Both the position numbers and the translations under genes were made by a program. DNA of 64,000 bases. Origin: Entophlyctis helioformis. Lineage: Eukaryota; Chytridiomycota; Chytridiomycetes; Chytridiales; Chytriomycetaceae. Under the pieces are notes generated by a model, which made no database searches, was not told the origin of the DNA, and saw only the letters and a program-made list of their open reading frames with translations. This document shows, in pieces, positions 1 to 11,993 of this stretch; position 1 is the first letter of the stretch, and each line of letters opens with the position of its first letter. Location: assembly GCA_025526915.1 (NCBI GenBank), contig JAHLKH010000081.1, positions 48,869-112,868 of the forward strand, in the 5' to 3' direction.

Positions 1-8
1 AAGCAGAC

Positions 9-897
9 TTACAAAGGAGGCGGCTCGTGAGCCTGCTGTGTCTGTGCGTGCTGTGGGTGGGGGTGCTGCTGCTGCTGTGGGTGGTATGGCAGATGCTGCT
101 GGTACGGCGAATGGTGCTGGTACGGCGGGGGCTGGTGCGGCGGATGGAGCGGCGCGGGGGCCGGGGCGTGGGCATGCGCATGGCCATGAGCCGGGGCATG
201 AGCGTACTGGGCCATGTGGGGTTGCGGATGGTGCGGCTGCTGGTGCTGCTGGTGCGGCTGGTGCTGCTGCTGTGGCTGCTGCTGGGCGTGCACCAGCAGG
301 GCGTGATCCAGCTGGCGCTGCAGGGCGCTGTTGGCCTGGCGCAGGTCGCGGATGATGGACGCATGCTCGTTGAATGCATTCGCCAGGTTGGCCACGTACG
401 CAAGCAGGTCGGCGTGCGAGCTCTGCAGCACGCGCAGCTCGGACTCGACATCGGCGAGCCCGCGTGCGTGTTGCTGCTGCTGCTGTAGTTGGTGGAGTGG
501 TGGTGGTTGCTGTTGCTCTTGTTGTTGCTCTTGTTGGTGTTGCTCTTGTTGTGCTTGCGGCTCGCTGGTACTTGGTGCGTGTCCGTGGTCGTGTCCGTGG
601 TCGTTTCCGTGCCCTTCTCCTGGCTGCGAGAGGGGCGGGGCGCCAGCTTCCGAGGTGGCGGCGTGCGGCATCGAGGCGTCCATGCTGCTGCGTGTGGCGG
701 TGGCCGGCTGTTGCTGTTGCTGTGGTGGTGGTAGTTGTGGTGTTGGTGGTGCAGGACTCGCAGTGGTAATGGTTGTCAATGTACTCAAAGAAGCCGTTGC
801 CGGAGGAGAAGTCGTGGTCGTCGACCCCGTTGTACGAGCAGCTGTCGCAGAAGAAGAAGAAGGCGAAGGCGAAGGGAAAAAGCCAGATCGGTGACGC
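9..897 (-). CDS. Gln/His-rich coiled-coil protein, function unknown
   Basis: The reverse strand is open from an ATG at 897 to a TAA at 9-11, 296 residues. The N-terminal third is Ser/Thr/Pro-rich, followed by His-Gly-Asp repeats and several glutamine runs. Around residues 145-200 is the only ordinary sequence, a heptad-like stretch (VESELRVLQSSHADLLAYV and onward) that should form a coiled coil; the rest is Gln/His/Pro-rich and probably disordered. Such a makeup is common in fungal transcriptional regulators, but no DNA-binding domain is visible, so no function is assigned. The frame stays open upstream across the neighbouring gene, so upstream exons cannot be excluded. The ATG was chosen because sequence beyond it is antisense to a better-supported gene. 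Confidence 0.45.
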
Positions 898-1217
898 ATT
901 TCTCCAACGCTGGTCTTTTGTTTTCCCGCCGCGTATGTGCCGCGTATGTGCCGCGGGTGTGCCGTGTTCGCGTGCACACGCAAGGCCGTTGAAGAAATGC
1001 CCTTGACTATGCTGTCTTGACTATGCTGGCTTGGCGTGGTTCCCACACCCATCAGGCCGTGCAAGTGTCGCACATTGTGTGTCGCACATTGCGTGTCTAC
1101 AAGCCCATCTGCCCATCTGCGTGAGTGCGTGCGTGTGTCCCCTCTGAAGCATCGTCGCATCGCCAAGTCTTTTATTGCCGCCTTGCCTCGGCTGTCACAA
1201 ACGCCTGCCAGTGCAGA
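898..1217. other. intergenic region between divergent genes
   Basis: About 320 bases separate the start of the reverse-strand Gln-rich gene from the forward-strand membrane protein, so both promoters should lie here. Near 945-960 and 1066-1100 there are short direct repeats (gtatgtgccgc twice; gtcgcacattg twice). No RNA gene or conserved ORF was seen. Confidence 0.4.
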
Positions 1218-2530
1218 ATGCGCAAAGTCCGCTCCCCTTGCATCTCGACCTCGATCTCCGCCTCCGGCCCACGATCCGGCCCTCGGTCTGGCTCCGACGG
1301 GCCAAGGGCTGCCATCCTGCGCTGGTTGCCGGCCACGGCTGCCTTTGCCCTGCTGGCCCTGCTGGCCCTGGCTGCCGCGCCGCTCGCTGTGACGGCCCTG
1401 CCCGTGCTGCGCAACGTCCATCGCACGCAGCTGCAGCTCCTGCGGCTGCCGTCGGAGCGTGTGGCCGGTTTTGCCGCACCGGACGATGCCGCCCACTTTG
1501 CCGTGCACGTTGTGCGCTTCGATGCGCTGCTCGACCCGGCCACAAGCACCTCGCCCGTCGCCAGCCGGCTGTCGCACGTCCTCCTGCGCTTCGACGTCGA
1601 CGCTGTCGGCAAGGTGCGATGTGCACTCTACACTGTGCACTGTGCGATGCGTTCTGCATCCATCCCATCGTCGACGAGCCGCGACTGACACGCCTGCTGT
1701 GCCAGGTGCTCGTCAACAACGTGCCCGTCGAGATGGGCATCTCGCACGTCAAGGTGACGGCCAAGACGCTCGTCGGCGTGTCGCCCGGCACCGACTACCA
1801 GACGGCCGTCGCCGCATTCGACGAGGGCATCGTCGATGTGCAGATCTCCGTGTCCGGTGCGCAGGTCCGCCTGGCCAACGGCGACACGGTGCGCCGCATC
1901 ACCATCGCCGAGCGCATCACGCAGGTCAACGGCAGGAGCGTTGCGCACGACGACCGAGTGCAGCAGGTCGTTGAGATCCTGCCCAGAGGCGCCGTGCTGC
2001 ACAGCCGCCCTCGTCCTCTCCCTCGCCCTCTCCGTGAGCCTGCGTCCGATGCGTCAGTGCTTGCCTTGGCTGGCGGAGATGACGCTGGCGGAGTTGGCCA
2101 AGTTTCTGACGATGATCAAGGTGACGCCTTTGGTGACGCCTTTGCCGAAGGCGATGCCGATGAGGAGCAGCTCTCCAGCCTGTCCAGTCTGTCGAGCCTG
2201 TCGAGCGCCAACAGTCTGCAGGACGAGATGCTGCACGACGAGGCGGGTCCCAGCTGGCAGCAGGCGTTTACAGACGCGTTCCGCCGAGCGCAAGCGGCCC
2301 TGGTGGCGTGGAAGGCCAGCCTGCCGCCGTGGGGCCGTGCGGGCGTGCGGGCAGCGGCCATGATCGGCGCGGCGCTGTCGGTGGCCGGGCTCGTGTGGTC
2401 GGTGGTGCAGCTGGTGCAGCTGGCCGTCCAGCGGGCACGGCCGCCGTCGCCCGTGCTGTACAGCCGCATCCCGGCGGGCGACGACTTGGGCGACGACTTG
2501 GGCGACGATCACGACCATCACGACGACACA

Positions 2531-2563
<33 letters not shown>

Positions 2564-2638
2564 GAGGCCGACGACGACGACGACGTCCGCCCGCCGGTGC
2601 CGAGCAAGACGGGCTACACGCGCGTCCCGTCGGCGTGA
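1218..2638 (+). CDS. unknown membrane-anchored protein, two exons
   Basis: Exon 1 (1218-1613) starts MRKVRSPCIS and carries a strong hydrophobic helix (AFALLALLALAAAPLAVTAL), a likely signal anchor. A 92-base intron (1614-1705, GTGCGA...CCAG) leads in phase 0 to exon 2 (1706-2638), giving 442 residues. The first 200 residues after the anchor look like a compact beta-rich domain (VLVNNVPVEMGISHVKVTAK). A Ser-Leu-rich linker follows, then a second hydrophobic helix near residues 355-380 (AAMIGAALSVAGLVWSVVQL) and a highly acidic Asp-rich tail. Two membrane segments separated by a lumenal or extracellular domain fit these data. The family was not recognised. The in-frame splice and continuous composition support a real gene. 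Confidence 0.6.
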
Positions 2639-2864
2639 GCGTCGCTCGCGTATCTTGTGCACGCTGCTGCCTTGGCTTGCCTTGCTCGTTGTGCGCATCT
2701 TGCGCATCTTGAGCGAGCGAGCGAATAAACGGATTCTTGTCCGAACACCTGGACGCTGCGAGTGAGGCAAGACGCAGCGAGCGAGCGAGCGACGACTACA
2801 ACGAGAGCGACTTCAACCAAGAGAGCGACAACCACAGCCGACGCATCTGCCGCCACGTGCGTTC

Positions 2865-2896
<32 letters not shown>

Positions 2897-2897
2897 G
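2865..2897. repeat. (GTCT)n tetranucleotide microsatellite
   Basis: About eight tandem GTCT units lie in the 5' leader region between the unknown membrane gene and SCC3 (gap 2639-2980). Related TCTG/CCTG tracts recur in introns across the window. Nothing else was recognised in this gap. Confidence 0.85.
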
Positions 2898-2980
2898 CCG
2901 TCTGTCTCGCTGTCTGCCGCCTGTCTCACGCCTGTCTCACACACGCACAGTCACACACACGCACGCTCGCCTCCAGCAAC

Positions 2981-5900
2981 ATGACCGACGCCGACCCCGT
3001 TGCCCCGCCGCCCCGTCGCAGCGGCCGTGCACGCCTCTCGGCCGGCTCTCGTGCGTCTGTCTGCCTGCGTGTCTGCCTGCGTGTCTGCCTGCCTGCCTGC
3101 CTGCCTGTGCATCTGCTGACGCTGCGTGCAGTTCAACCCTCTGCGGCCTCCAAGACCACAAAGACCACAAAGGCCACAAAGGCCAAGGTGGCCAAGAAGC
3201 CTGCGCCGGCTGCCCGCAAGGGCAAGCTGCGGCAGCACGACGACTTGGACGACGACGACGACGTCGACGACCGCAACGATCCAGATGCCATGGACGTTGA
3301 CAAGGAGAACAACCACGGCGGCGACGGTGACGACAACGACGATGCCAGCGATGCAGATGCTGCAGACGCCGGTGACAACAATGACGATGACGACGACGAC
3401 GACGACTTTGCGGAGCCTACCGTGACGGCTGCTGCTGCCACTCCACGCAAGCCTCGCCCAGCTGCTACGACGCCAAAGAAGGCAGCTGCCAAGCCGCGCA
3501 AGTCTGCTGCTGCTGCTGCTGCTGCTGCTGCTATTGCCGCCGAGCCGGCCACTGCGCTCACTTCGGATCCACAGAGCGCCAACAACACCACCACCACCAC
3601 CACCAACAACAACAATGTCGAGCCGGGATCCATCTTCGAGGCCGTCATGAGCCACGGCACGTCGCTCCAGACGACGGTGGCCGACTGGATGGAGGGCTAC
3701 GTGGACAACGACAAGGTCGCGGCCATGCACGAGCTGGTCAACTTCCTGATCCAGACGGCGGGCTGCACCGCGCTCGTCGACCGCCAGACCGTCGAAGATC
3801 CCGACGCCATTGCCGATGCCCTCGAAGACATCCAGCAGCAGTACAATGCCGTAAGTTTAGGCGGCCGCATCGCAGCAGTCGTGTCGTGCACGCGCTGACC
3901 CTCTTCTGTCTCGCTCTTGCTCCCTCATTGCCCAACTGTTGGTGCCCCAGGATCCGCACCACGAGTACCCGCTGGCTCTCAAGGGCAAGGGCAGGAACGC
4001 CGCAAAGTTCCGCAAAAACTTTGGCGAGTTCTGGATGCGCTGGGTGCGCACGGTCAACACGCGTCTGCTGTCCCAGGACGACGGCTTTGCGATCGAGCGG
4101 CTCTCGCAGTGGCTCGCCACGATGAGCTCGTCGCCGTTCCGCCCGTTCCGCCACACCGCCACGACCGTGGCCCTCACAGTCGTCACGGGCCTGTGCGACG
4201 TGGCCGTGGCCGCCCACAGCGACTGGTTCACGGCCAGCCAGCAGTTTGAGATTGAGCAGACCAAGGGCAAGTCGGCGCGCTACACGCAGGTGCAGCTCCG
4301 CGTGCGGGCGTGTCTGGTGCGCAAGAACCGGGTCGAGACGTTCATGCAGGACCTGTACGACGGCATCTTTGTGCACCGCCGCCAGGACACGGACGCGGGC
4401 ATCCGCGCCGACTGTATGCGCGAGCTCGGCGGCTGGATCGCAAAGTACCCGGACCACTATCTCGGCGCGCTGCACCTGCGCTATCTCGGGTGGGCGCTCT
4501 CGGACAAGGTGGCGGCGGTGCGGCTCGAGGCGCTCAAGGCGCTCAACCGGCTGTACGCGGCGCCGGCGCTCAAGTCGGGGCTCCTGGCGTTTTCGGAAAA
4601 GTTCAAGGGCCGGCTCGTGCAGATGGGCGGCGCGGACAAGGACGCGGGCGTGCGGCACGAGGCGGCGCGGTCGGTGCTGCTGCTGGCGCGCTCGGGCAAC
4701 CTTGGCGACGAGGAGGCCGACGACGTGATGCCGCTGCTCATGGACGCTGACCCCCGGATCCGCGAGACGATTGCGCCGGCCGTCGCGGACTGGTGGCGCG
4801 AGACGTGGTCGGAGCCGGCGTGGATGGATGTGGCGGGCTCGGCTGCCGTCAACGAGACGGTCCACCGCCCGCTCGTGGATCTCAAGGCGATGGCGCGGCT
4901 GCTGATCCACGTGTGCCGGCTTGTGCAGACACGCATCGACGAGACCGGCGGATGCCGGTGCTGCTGCTATAGGGGGCCATGCGGCGCTCACCGGAAAACG
5001 CTGATATGGACAGGCAGGCACAGGCGTCGCGTCTCGACCGCAACCTGTTTCCCGTCGGGCTGCTGGACGATGCGGCGCAGCAGGAACGCGACCTGCAGTC
5101 TGTCATGGACGTGCTGGCGCTGCAGACACTGGACCCCAGTCACGACACGACAAACGACGGCGGTCATGCGGCGCCGCTTGCGTATAGCAGCGTGCATGCC
5201 GCTGTGTCGGCGCTGTGGGCCCATTTGCCGCTCCTCAAGGACTACGACACCATGTGCGAGTACCTGCTCGCGGATCTGTCGGGCCAGTCTGCGTCTGTGT
5301 CGCGTGGAAAGACGGGTGGTCGGGCCGGGCTGGGCAGCACGAGCAGCAGCACGGGCAGTGCCAGCAGCATCAGCAAGAGTCTGGGCAGCAGCGATGTAGA
5401 TGCGACGAGCGGCGACAGGAAACAGCTGCAAGAGGCGCTCGCGCTGAGCAGCACCGAGGAGACGTGTCTGGTGTACATGCTCGTATCCGCCGTCGCCATG
5501 ACGACCAGCGAGGTACAAGCTGCAGCCGCTGCACCTGTCAAGACCGCCAAGACCACGGCGGCGTCGGTAGCGGCTGCTGGTGCTGGTTCTGGTGCTGACA
5601 AGGACGGAGCGGCAGCGGCACGACTGCATCTCAGCGAAACGCTCATGCGGCAACTGCCGCTGCTGATCCAGAAGCACGCGGTCGAGTTTGGCGGAGCGGG
5701 CCACGAGCGGCTGGTGGAGCTGGTGACGCTTGTGCGCAGCATCCACCTGCCCGTGTACACGGAGCTGCGCCAGACACGCGCGTTCGAGTCGCTGTTTGAT
5801 GATCTGGCCAAGCTGCTCCACGCGCACCACGCGCCAACGCTGTTGCGCGAGATTGGCCTGTCGCTGCGGTACTTGGTCGGCGGCGGCGACCACCCGGCTA

Positions 5901-8857
5901 CTGCAGCAGGAGACGGACAGGCGTCGGCGAGCGGCAAACGTGTCGATGCTATGGCTGTGGCTGGCAGTGGCAGTGGTAGCGGTGGTGGCACTGCGCTCGT
6001 GGCAGCCGCACGAGCCAAACTGGACGCGCTTGCCGAGCGGCTGTTTGTGCACGAGATCCCTGCGGCGGCCGCGTCGCTCGCCAGCCGGCCCGGCATCGAC
6101 ACGCTGACGACGCTCTACCGGACGCTTGCGCGCGGGCGGTGTCTTGCGCACCATGTTGATCTGACGGGCACGGATGCTGCTGCGACGGCTGCGACGGCGG
6201 GGACGACGGAAACGGCCGGGGCGGAACCGACCCTTGGCCTCGTCCACGACGCCATCAATGCAGTGCTTGCGTTCATGAAGCTGGTGCCCGAGACGGCGGC
6301 GTTTGCGCTCGACACGGCCGAGCTCGAGCCGCTTGCGTGCGGTGTGCTGCAAGCTGCCATTGACGTGTCCGTGTACGACCTGGCGTTCCGTGTCAAGAGC
6401 GCTGTGGACGGTGGCAGCGGTCGTCATCATGGAGACGCGGACGCGGAGATTGAGGCGCTCGTCGGCCAGAGCGACCGGCTTGTGACGCTTTGCGAGGCGA
6501 TTGCGGTTGGCGAGGGCGGCGGTGGCGATGGAGGCGGCGAGTACCCGCTCAGCGCGCGGTGGGCGGCGATGCGCACGCTCGTGACGGTGCTGTATCCGCT
6601 GCTCAACGGCGTGGCCGGGACGCGCGAGCCGCGGCTTGTCCGCCCGCCGTCTGACGATGTGGCCGCGGAGATGGGTGCGATGGTCGACCGGCTTGCGCTG
6701 CTCGCGACGTATGTGCAGCCGGGCGAACGCGTCAAGCAAGGCGGTTCGGACACGGCAGCAGCAGCAGCGGCGACGGTGGTGGCGGCACGGTTCCGACACG
6801 AGGTGTGGAAGACGGTCGATGGTCTGCGGCGCGCGTGCGGGCCGGGGCTCGTTGACCGCCGGGCTGCGTGGGCGGTGATCAAGTACCACGGCGTGGATGC
6901 TGCGGTGGTTGGCGACTGGGTGCGCCGCATGCGAGCGTCTGCCGGGCCGGTGCGTGCTGGCGCTGGCGACGAGACCGAGACCGAAAGCGAGACGCAGATG
7001 CGCGGCGCAGGCGGACTGGCAGCCGCGCCAGTGCTCGGCACGGTGTGGACGGGGCTGTCGACGGCGCTCGTCGACGAGCTGTTTGGCGCCGGCTTCCAGC
7101 GGGTGGTGGGCGAGTACCACCGGCGCATGGCGGCGGGCGACGACGAGCGCAGCGTGCTTGCGGGAGCCAAGGCGGCCGTGACGGGGCTTGTGGACGCGGT
7201 GCTCGACTCGGTCACGATGTCGGTCGATCTCTTCCTCACGGCGCGCACGCCGTCGCTCGACCACACCTTTGCGCTCGTCAAGGCCGTCGCGACGCATGTG
7301 CGCACATGGTCCGACGCGCTGATGCCGCCGCCTGCTGCCAACACTGCTGCTGGTGACATTGCCGGCGACACTGGCGACGCCGACGTCCCTGCACCCATCA
7401 AGCGTCTGCAGTCGATGGTCGCGCAGACGCTGCTGGGACTCCTCTGTGACGGCGGCCAGTGGACAGCCAAACGCGTGGCCGCGTGGCAGGCTGTGCACCG
7501 GCTGCAGTCGACGCGCGCTCGGTCGCTCCGTGATTCGCGCGCACATGGACTGCGCGTATCGACGGCCGCCCACCATGACGACAACGACGATGGCAACGCG
7601 CAGGCCGACGGTGATGACCAAGACGACAATGTGGCCATGACCGGCTCGTCGACGGACCTCGACTGGCTTGTGGCTGGGTACGGCGTGCCGCCCACGCTGG
7701 CGCAGGTCAACCAGGTGTGGGCCGTGTGGTCGGCCGTGGCAGCAGCCGTCTCGCACGTGGTGCGCGGGCTGTATGTGATTGTGCCGAGGCGAGCGGCTGC
7801 GGCTGCAAGTGCGACGGCGACGTCGGGCGTGGCGATCCGCGAGACGCTGGTTGGGCCGGACGGTGTTGTCCCGCTTGTCCACGACGCTCTCGAGGCCGAG
7901 GGCGTGATGGTGGATGAGCGGTCGGCTGACTGGACGGCCTACCTTGGCTTTGTGGATACGCTGCAAGGCGGGTCGGCTGGTCGCAGTGGTGGCAGCGGCG
8001 GCGGTGGCGGTGTGACGAGGAAACGCGGTGGTGGAGCGACGCGGCCTGGCACGCCGGCTGGACGCGGTCGTCGTGTGTCGGCTGCAGGGACACCAGCGAG
8101 TGCTCGCGCCAACAAGGCTGCCGGACGCGGTGGCGGTGGCGGCCGTGCACGCAAGGCTCGGCTGCTGGACAACGACAGCGGCGAGGAGGATGGGCCGGAC
8201 CGCGCCGACGCCACGCCCCGACGCCGCTCCGCACGGTTTGCGTCGTCGTCGTCCATGACATCGTCTGACCCGGGTGCTGCGACGAACCGCAAGCGGTACA
8301 AGGAGACGACGGATGACGAGGACGGCGACGATGAGGACGACGGCATTGGACGAGGACGAGGATGATGAGGTTGCGACACCAAACCGAGTGGTCGTGGTCG
8401 TGGCGGTCGCGCTGCTGTTGTGTCTGCTGTTGCGCCGCGCGATGGGCTGTCTGGTGATGATCATGGTCCATCCAGCAGCGAGCCCGGCACTGCTGAGAGC
8501 ATTGCGTCGTCTCCGTCTGCCGGCCAGATCAGCAGCAAGAACAAGGGTAAGGGCAAGAGCGAGAGCAAGAGCAAGAAGCGGGCTGCCACGGAGATCCAGG
8601 ATCTGGCTGCAGGTGCCGACGACGATGCTGATGCTGTTGGCGGTGCCGGTGGCAGTGACGACGAGCTGCCGGATGTCCGCCAGGCATTGCGGCGACCGGC
8701 TGCTGGGGCCAAGCGGGCGGCTGCTCGTGATGCCAATGGCGCGGTGGATGCGGGAGACCAGGACAACCAAGACGGCGACGGCGATGACGACGGCGATGAC
8801 GACGGGTTTGCATCTTCGCCGGATGTATCGACACACAAGCGGCTGCGATCGCGTTGA
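2981..8857 (+). CDS. SCC3: cohesin subunit SCC3/STAG (stromal antigen)
   Basis: Cohesin's HEAT-repeat subunit, which binds the kleisin SCC1 and holds sister chromatids together in the nucleus. Exons: 2981-3050, 3132-3850, 3951-4957, then from 5014. The first intron is in frame; the third (4958-5013) is only 56 bases. The N-terminus is Lys/Asp-rich and disordered. The STAG domain begins near VEPGSIFEAVMSHGTSLQTT. The stromalin conservative domain is clear at about 4358-4560 (IFVHRRQDTDAGIRADCMRE, then YLGWALSDKVAAVRLEALKA). The large last exon continues with helical repeats and ends in a basic/acidic tail (YKETTDDEDGDDEDDG). An in-frame TGA at 8363-8365 interrupts the tail, and the same frame resumes to 8857 with the same composition, so an unresolved splice or base error lies near 8300-8420. 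At about 1,700 residues it is longer than usual STAG proteins (about 1,100-1,260). Confidence 0.85.
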
Positions 8858-9167
8858 TGGTGGTGGTGGTTGTGGAGGAGGTGATCGTGGTGGTTGACAC
8901 CAACAGAACGAATGGAATGAACAGCAGCTCGATATGGCTTGTATGCACGAACTAGGCTTTTAATAGGATGAAGAAGAGAGGGTTGGGTGTTGGACTGAGG
9001 TGTTGGCAGATGCGTGCACGTGCCCTGCACCCGGACAGGAGCACATGGCGCCAACAGAGAAAACAAGAAGAAAGACTAAAAGGAAAGAGGAAACGTGGCT
9101 GGCTGTAGGTTGGAGCTGAGAGAGGAGAGAGACAGAGGAGAGTGGGAGAGAGACGGGCCAAGGGAGA
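8858..9167. other. intergenic region between convergent genes
   Basis: This holds the 3' ends of SCC3 (forward) and the first CFAS gene (reverse). It is purine-rich on the forward strand, with runs such as gagagaggagagagacagagg near 9117-9137. No coding or RNA feature was seen. Confidence 0.4.
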
Positions 9168-10903
9168 TTACAGGGGGATGCCGTCCACGAGCTGGCTGTT
9201 GGCGACGCGAGTGGCACGGAACTGGAGATCGCCGAGCGTTCTGGACGCGAAGCCCACCTCGCAGTATGCAAAGTCTGGATGGTGCGGTGCGAGGGATGGT
9301 GTTAGCTGCTGCTGCTGCATCGCGGGATAAACAACAGCGGCAACAGACGAGAAGAGACGAGACAGAACGTACAGTACTCCCACTTGCGCTTAAACACCTC
9401 GTCGTAGATGGCCTTTTCCTTGTCGGACGACTTGGCGACGACGTCGTCAAAGTTGGCGATAAAGTCCTCGCGCCACAACCGCAAGGCCTTGGCGTAGTGC
9501 GGGCCAATGTTGTCGACCACGTCCATCATGAGGCGGCCCTGCGTGCCCTGGTTGATGGCCTCGATGAGGGCCGTGAGGGACGGGCAGTGGCCGCCAGGGA
9601 AGATGTGCTTGCGGATAAAGTCCATGGACGTGAGGTACGACGAGTAGCGGGCTTCGGGCATGGTGATGACCTGTGCGACGACGACGCCGTGAGTCGGGTG
9701 CACGAGCTTGTCGCACGTCTCAAAGTAAGTGGCAAGGAACTCGGGGCCGACGGCCTCGAGCATCTCGACCGAGATGATGCGGTCGAAGCAGTAGACGGCC
9801 GGGTCGAGCGTGCGGTAGTCGGTCAGGAGCACGGTGATCTTGTCCGAGAGACCGGCGGCGGCGATGCGGCCCTGCGCGAGGATCTGCTGCTCGCTCGACA
9901 GCGTGATGGTGGTCACTTTGCAGTTGTGGCGGCGCACGGCTTCCATGGACAGGGCGCCCCATCTGCACCCGCGGACGACGACGACGACCACGACGACGAC
10001 GACGACGACGACCACGACGACGAGAGCGGAGAAATGCGCAGCGACGCGCGGAGATATTTTTGTGGCGGCGGCGGGATCGGCACCAATACAATTCCATGGG
10101 TTAGGATTTGCGGGCACAGAAACGCGTGTGGACGATACACAGGAGCGTCCGATGTCGTGGGAGAGCGGAGTTGGGACCCGGCAGCGTGGGTTGGGGCCGG
10201 CAAGGAGGAATGCAAGGAGGAATGCAAGCAACGACGTACCCAGTGCCAATCTCGAGAACGTGGTCGCCCTCGCGGATGTTGGCCATGTCGAGCAGCCTGT
10301 GGATCTTGCGGATCTGGGCCTCCTCGAGCGTGTCCTTTTCCGACTCCCAGATGGGGCACGAGTAGGTCATGGTGGGGTCGAGGAACGAGGCAAACATGTC
10401 GTTGCCGAGGTCGTAGTGGGCGCTGATGTTTGAGCGCGAGTTGTAGATGGAGTTGGGGATGTGCGGGAACAGGTTGCTGTTGAGGAAGGTGGTGATGCCG
10501 GCGGGCAGGACCTTGTTGCCGTCTGCGATGTAGTCGCGGTTCTGGAGCAGGATCTGGGGGCAGGCGAGAAGGCAAGAGCGGTGTTGCAGCAGCACTGTGA
10601 GCTGGAATGCAATGGAATGCATCGGGATGCAATGCAATGGGATCCAACGGGATTGTGCAGCAGCTGTAGCGAGGCGGGACGCACCATGAGGAGCACGTCG
10701 ATGCGGTCCACGTCAATGTCGCCGAGCATGTAGCCCTCGCCCAGGCCCTGAAATGCGATGGCGGTTGCACGGATGATGATGACGATGATGCGGCGGAGAT
10801 GGCAAAAGGATCGTTAGCAGAGTGCGTATGGCAGGGAGGCGATAAGGCAGGCTTGTAGAGAGGGAGCGACATATAGAGAGATAAGGCAGACTTGTAGATA
10901 GAT

Positions 10904-10939
<36 letters not shown>

Positions 10940-11602
10940 AGAGACTTATAGACAGACAGACAAAGAGACGCACCATGGCGGACAGGAACATGAGGCGGAT
11001 CCAGAAGCCGTCGTTGCGCACGGTGATGGTGGCGGCAAAGTCCGAGTCCTTCTTGCCAAAGACGTGCGACACGCCCTTGGAGGTGACGACGGTCAGCTGG
11101 CCGATGCGCAGCTTGCCGAGCAGCGACAGGCAGGCGCTCTCGGCTGGTGTGAGCGTTGGTGTGAGGCGGTAAGCGTCGGTGTGGTGCAGGGCGAGGATGG
11201 ACCAGCAGCCACAGGCGACGCCGTTGAAGCCGCAGGCGGAGTGGATAAATCAGCCATCGGCCATCAGGCAGCCATGAGGCAGCCATCAGAAGGCAGCCTT
11301 GGACGGGCCTTGCACACGCTGCACGGGGCTGCACGGGGCTGCCAGCCAGCCATCGGCCAGGCAGGCAGGCATGCTCAGGCATATGCAGCCATCAGAAGAC
11401 AGCCATCAAAAGGCCGTGCCGGTTGAAGCCGAGATGGGGCGGCGAGACACAATAGAGAGGCAATAGACAGGCGAGGCGAGAGACAAGAGACAATAGGCGT
11501 GAGACAGACGTGAGACACCACACACTCACCGGTGGCAGCCAGCGAGGCCCACGGGGCGGCGTACAGCGACGACAGCGCAGACGAGACGGCGGCAACGACC
11601 AT
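9168..11602 (-). CDS. cyclopropane-fatty-acid-synthase family methyltransferase (copy 1)
   Basis: SAM-dependent enzyme of the CFAS family, which adds a methylene or methyl group across a double bond of phospholipid acyl chains at membranes. Six exons on the reverse strand: 11602-11530, 11143-10974, 10747-10685, 10553-10240, 9962-9373, 9274-9168. They sum to exactly 439 codons (438 residues), the usual family length. Seen in order: an N-terminal helical part (ESACLSLLGKLRIGQLTVV), VRNDGFWIRLMF, the lipid-entry region (YDLGNDMFASFLDPTMTYSC), the SAM-binding loop HVLEIGTGWGALSMEA formed across the fourth intron, FDRIISVEMLEAVG, and the C-terminal EYYFAYCEVGF restored across the last intron. The fourth intron (276 bases) holds a GAC-repeat tract that reads as poly-valine if left in. 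It heads a block of five lipid-enzyme genes. Confidence 0.9.
10908..10935. repeat. (GA)n microsatellite in an intron
   Basis: About fourteen GA units lie in the second intron of the first CFAS gene. On the coding strand this is a (TC)n tract upstream of the acceptor, so it may act as an extended pyrimidine tract. Confidence 0.8.
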
Positions 11603-11993
11603 TGCGGGAGTGAGACGGGTGAGACGGGTGAGTGTGAGACGGGTGAGTGAGAGACGGGAGTGAGACAAGAAAGAGACAAGCGTGAGACAGCCGCCGCGGC
11701 CTCTTATGTCCCGGGCCGCCCCGCCTGCCCCGCCTGCCCCGTCCCGTCCCATCCGCGCAGAATCGATCGGCGCATTTCTCCGCGTGCTGTCCTGGATCTG
11801 TCGGTTGCTCTGCTGTGCCGCGCGTCGTCTTTGCCGCGTTTGCCTTTGCCTGCCGCGGCCAAGGCCAGACAAGCCGCGGCTTGTTCCGCACACGGCGAGC
11901 GCCGCCAGTGTGCACCAGCCACGCAGATAAACACACGCAGATGAACACACGCAGATAAACACACGCAGATAAACACACACCGCCGCACCGGCC
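11603..11993. other. shared divergent promoter region
   Basis: About 390 bases between the start of the first CFAS gene (reverse) and the next gene (forward), so both start here. Near 11603-11680 it contains a repeated gagacgggtgagtgtgagacgg element, and near 11918-11972 four to five copies of an acacacgcagataa repeat just upstream of the forward ATG. No ORF on either strand looks coding. Confidence 0.45.

Noticed and set aside
898..1691. Upstream extension of the Gln-rich reverse frame (560 residues in all).
   Set aside because: The extension is antisense to exon 1 of the next gene and its composition is that of a shadow frame.
2865..3131. Repeated TCTG/CCTG tracts considered as a CRISPR-like or minisatellite array.
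   Set aside because: These are simple tetranucleotide repeats without spacers; part is an intron.
3738..5021. A 427-residue reverse frame opposite the STAG domain.
   Set aside because: Shadow of SCC3; no recognisable motif and extreme Arg/His bias.
4988..8836. A 1,282-residue reverse-strand open frame across SCC3.
   Set aside because: It is a high-GC shadow: Arg/His-rich, with no family-like blocks, antisense to a strongly supported cohesin gene.
9963..10249. In-frame extension of the first CFAS exon containing a poly-valine run.
   Set aside because: It is an intron with a GAC repeat; splicing it out restores the SAM-binding loop exactly.
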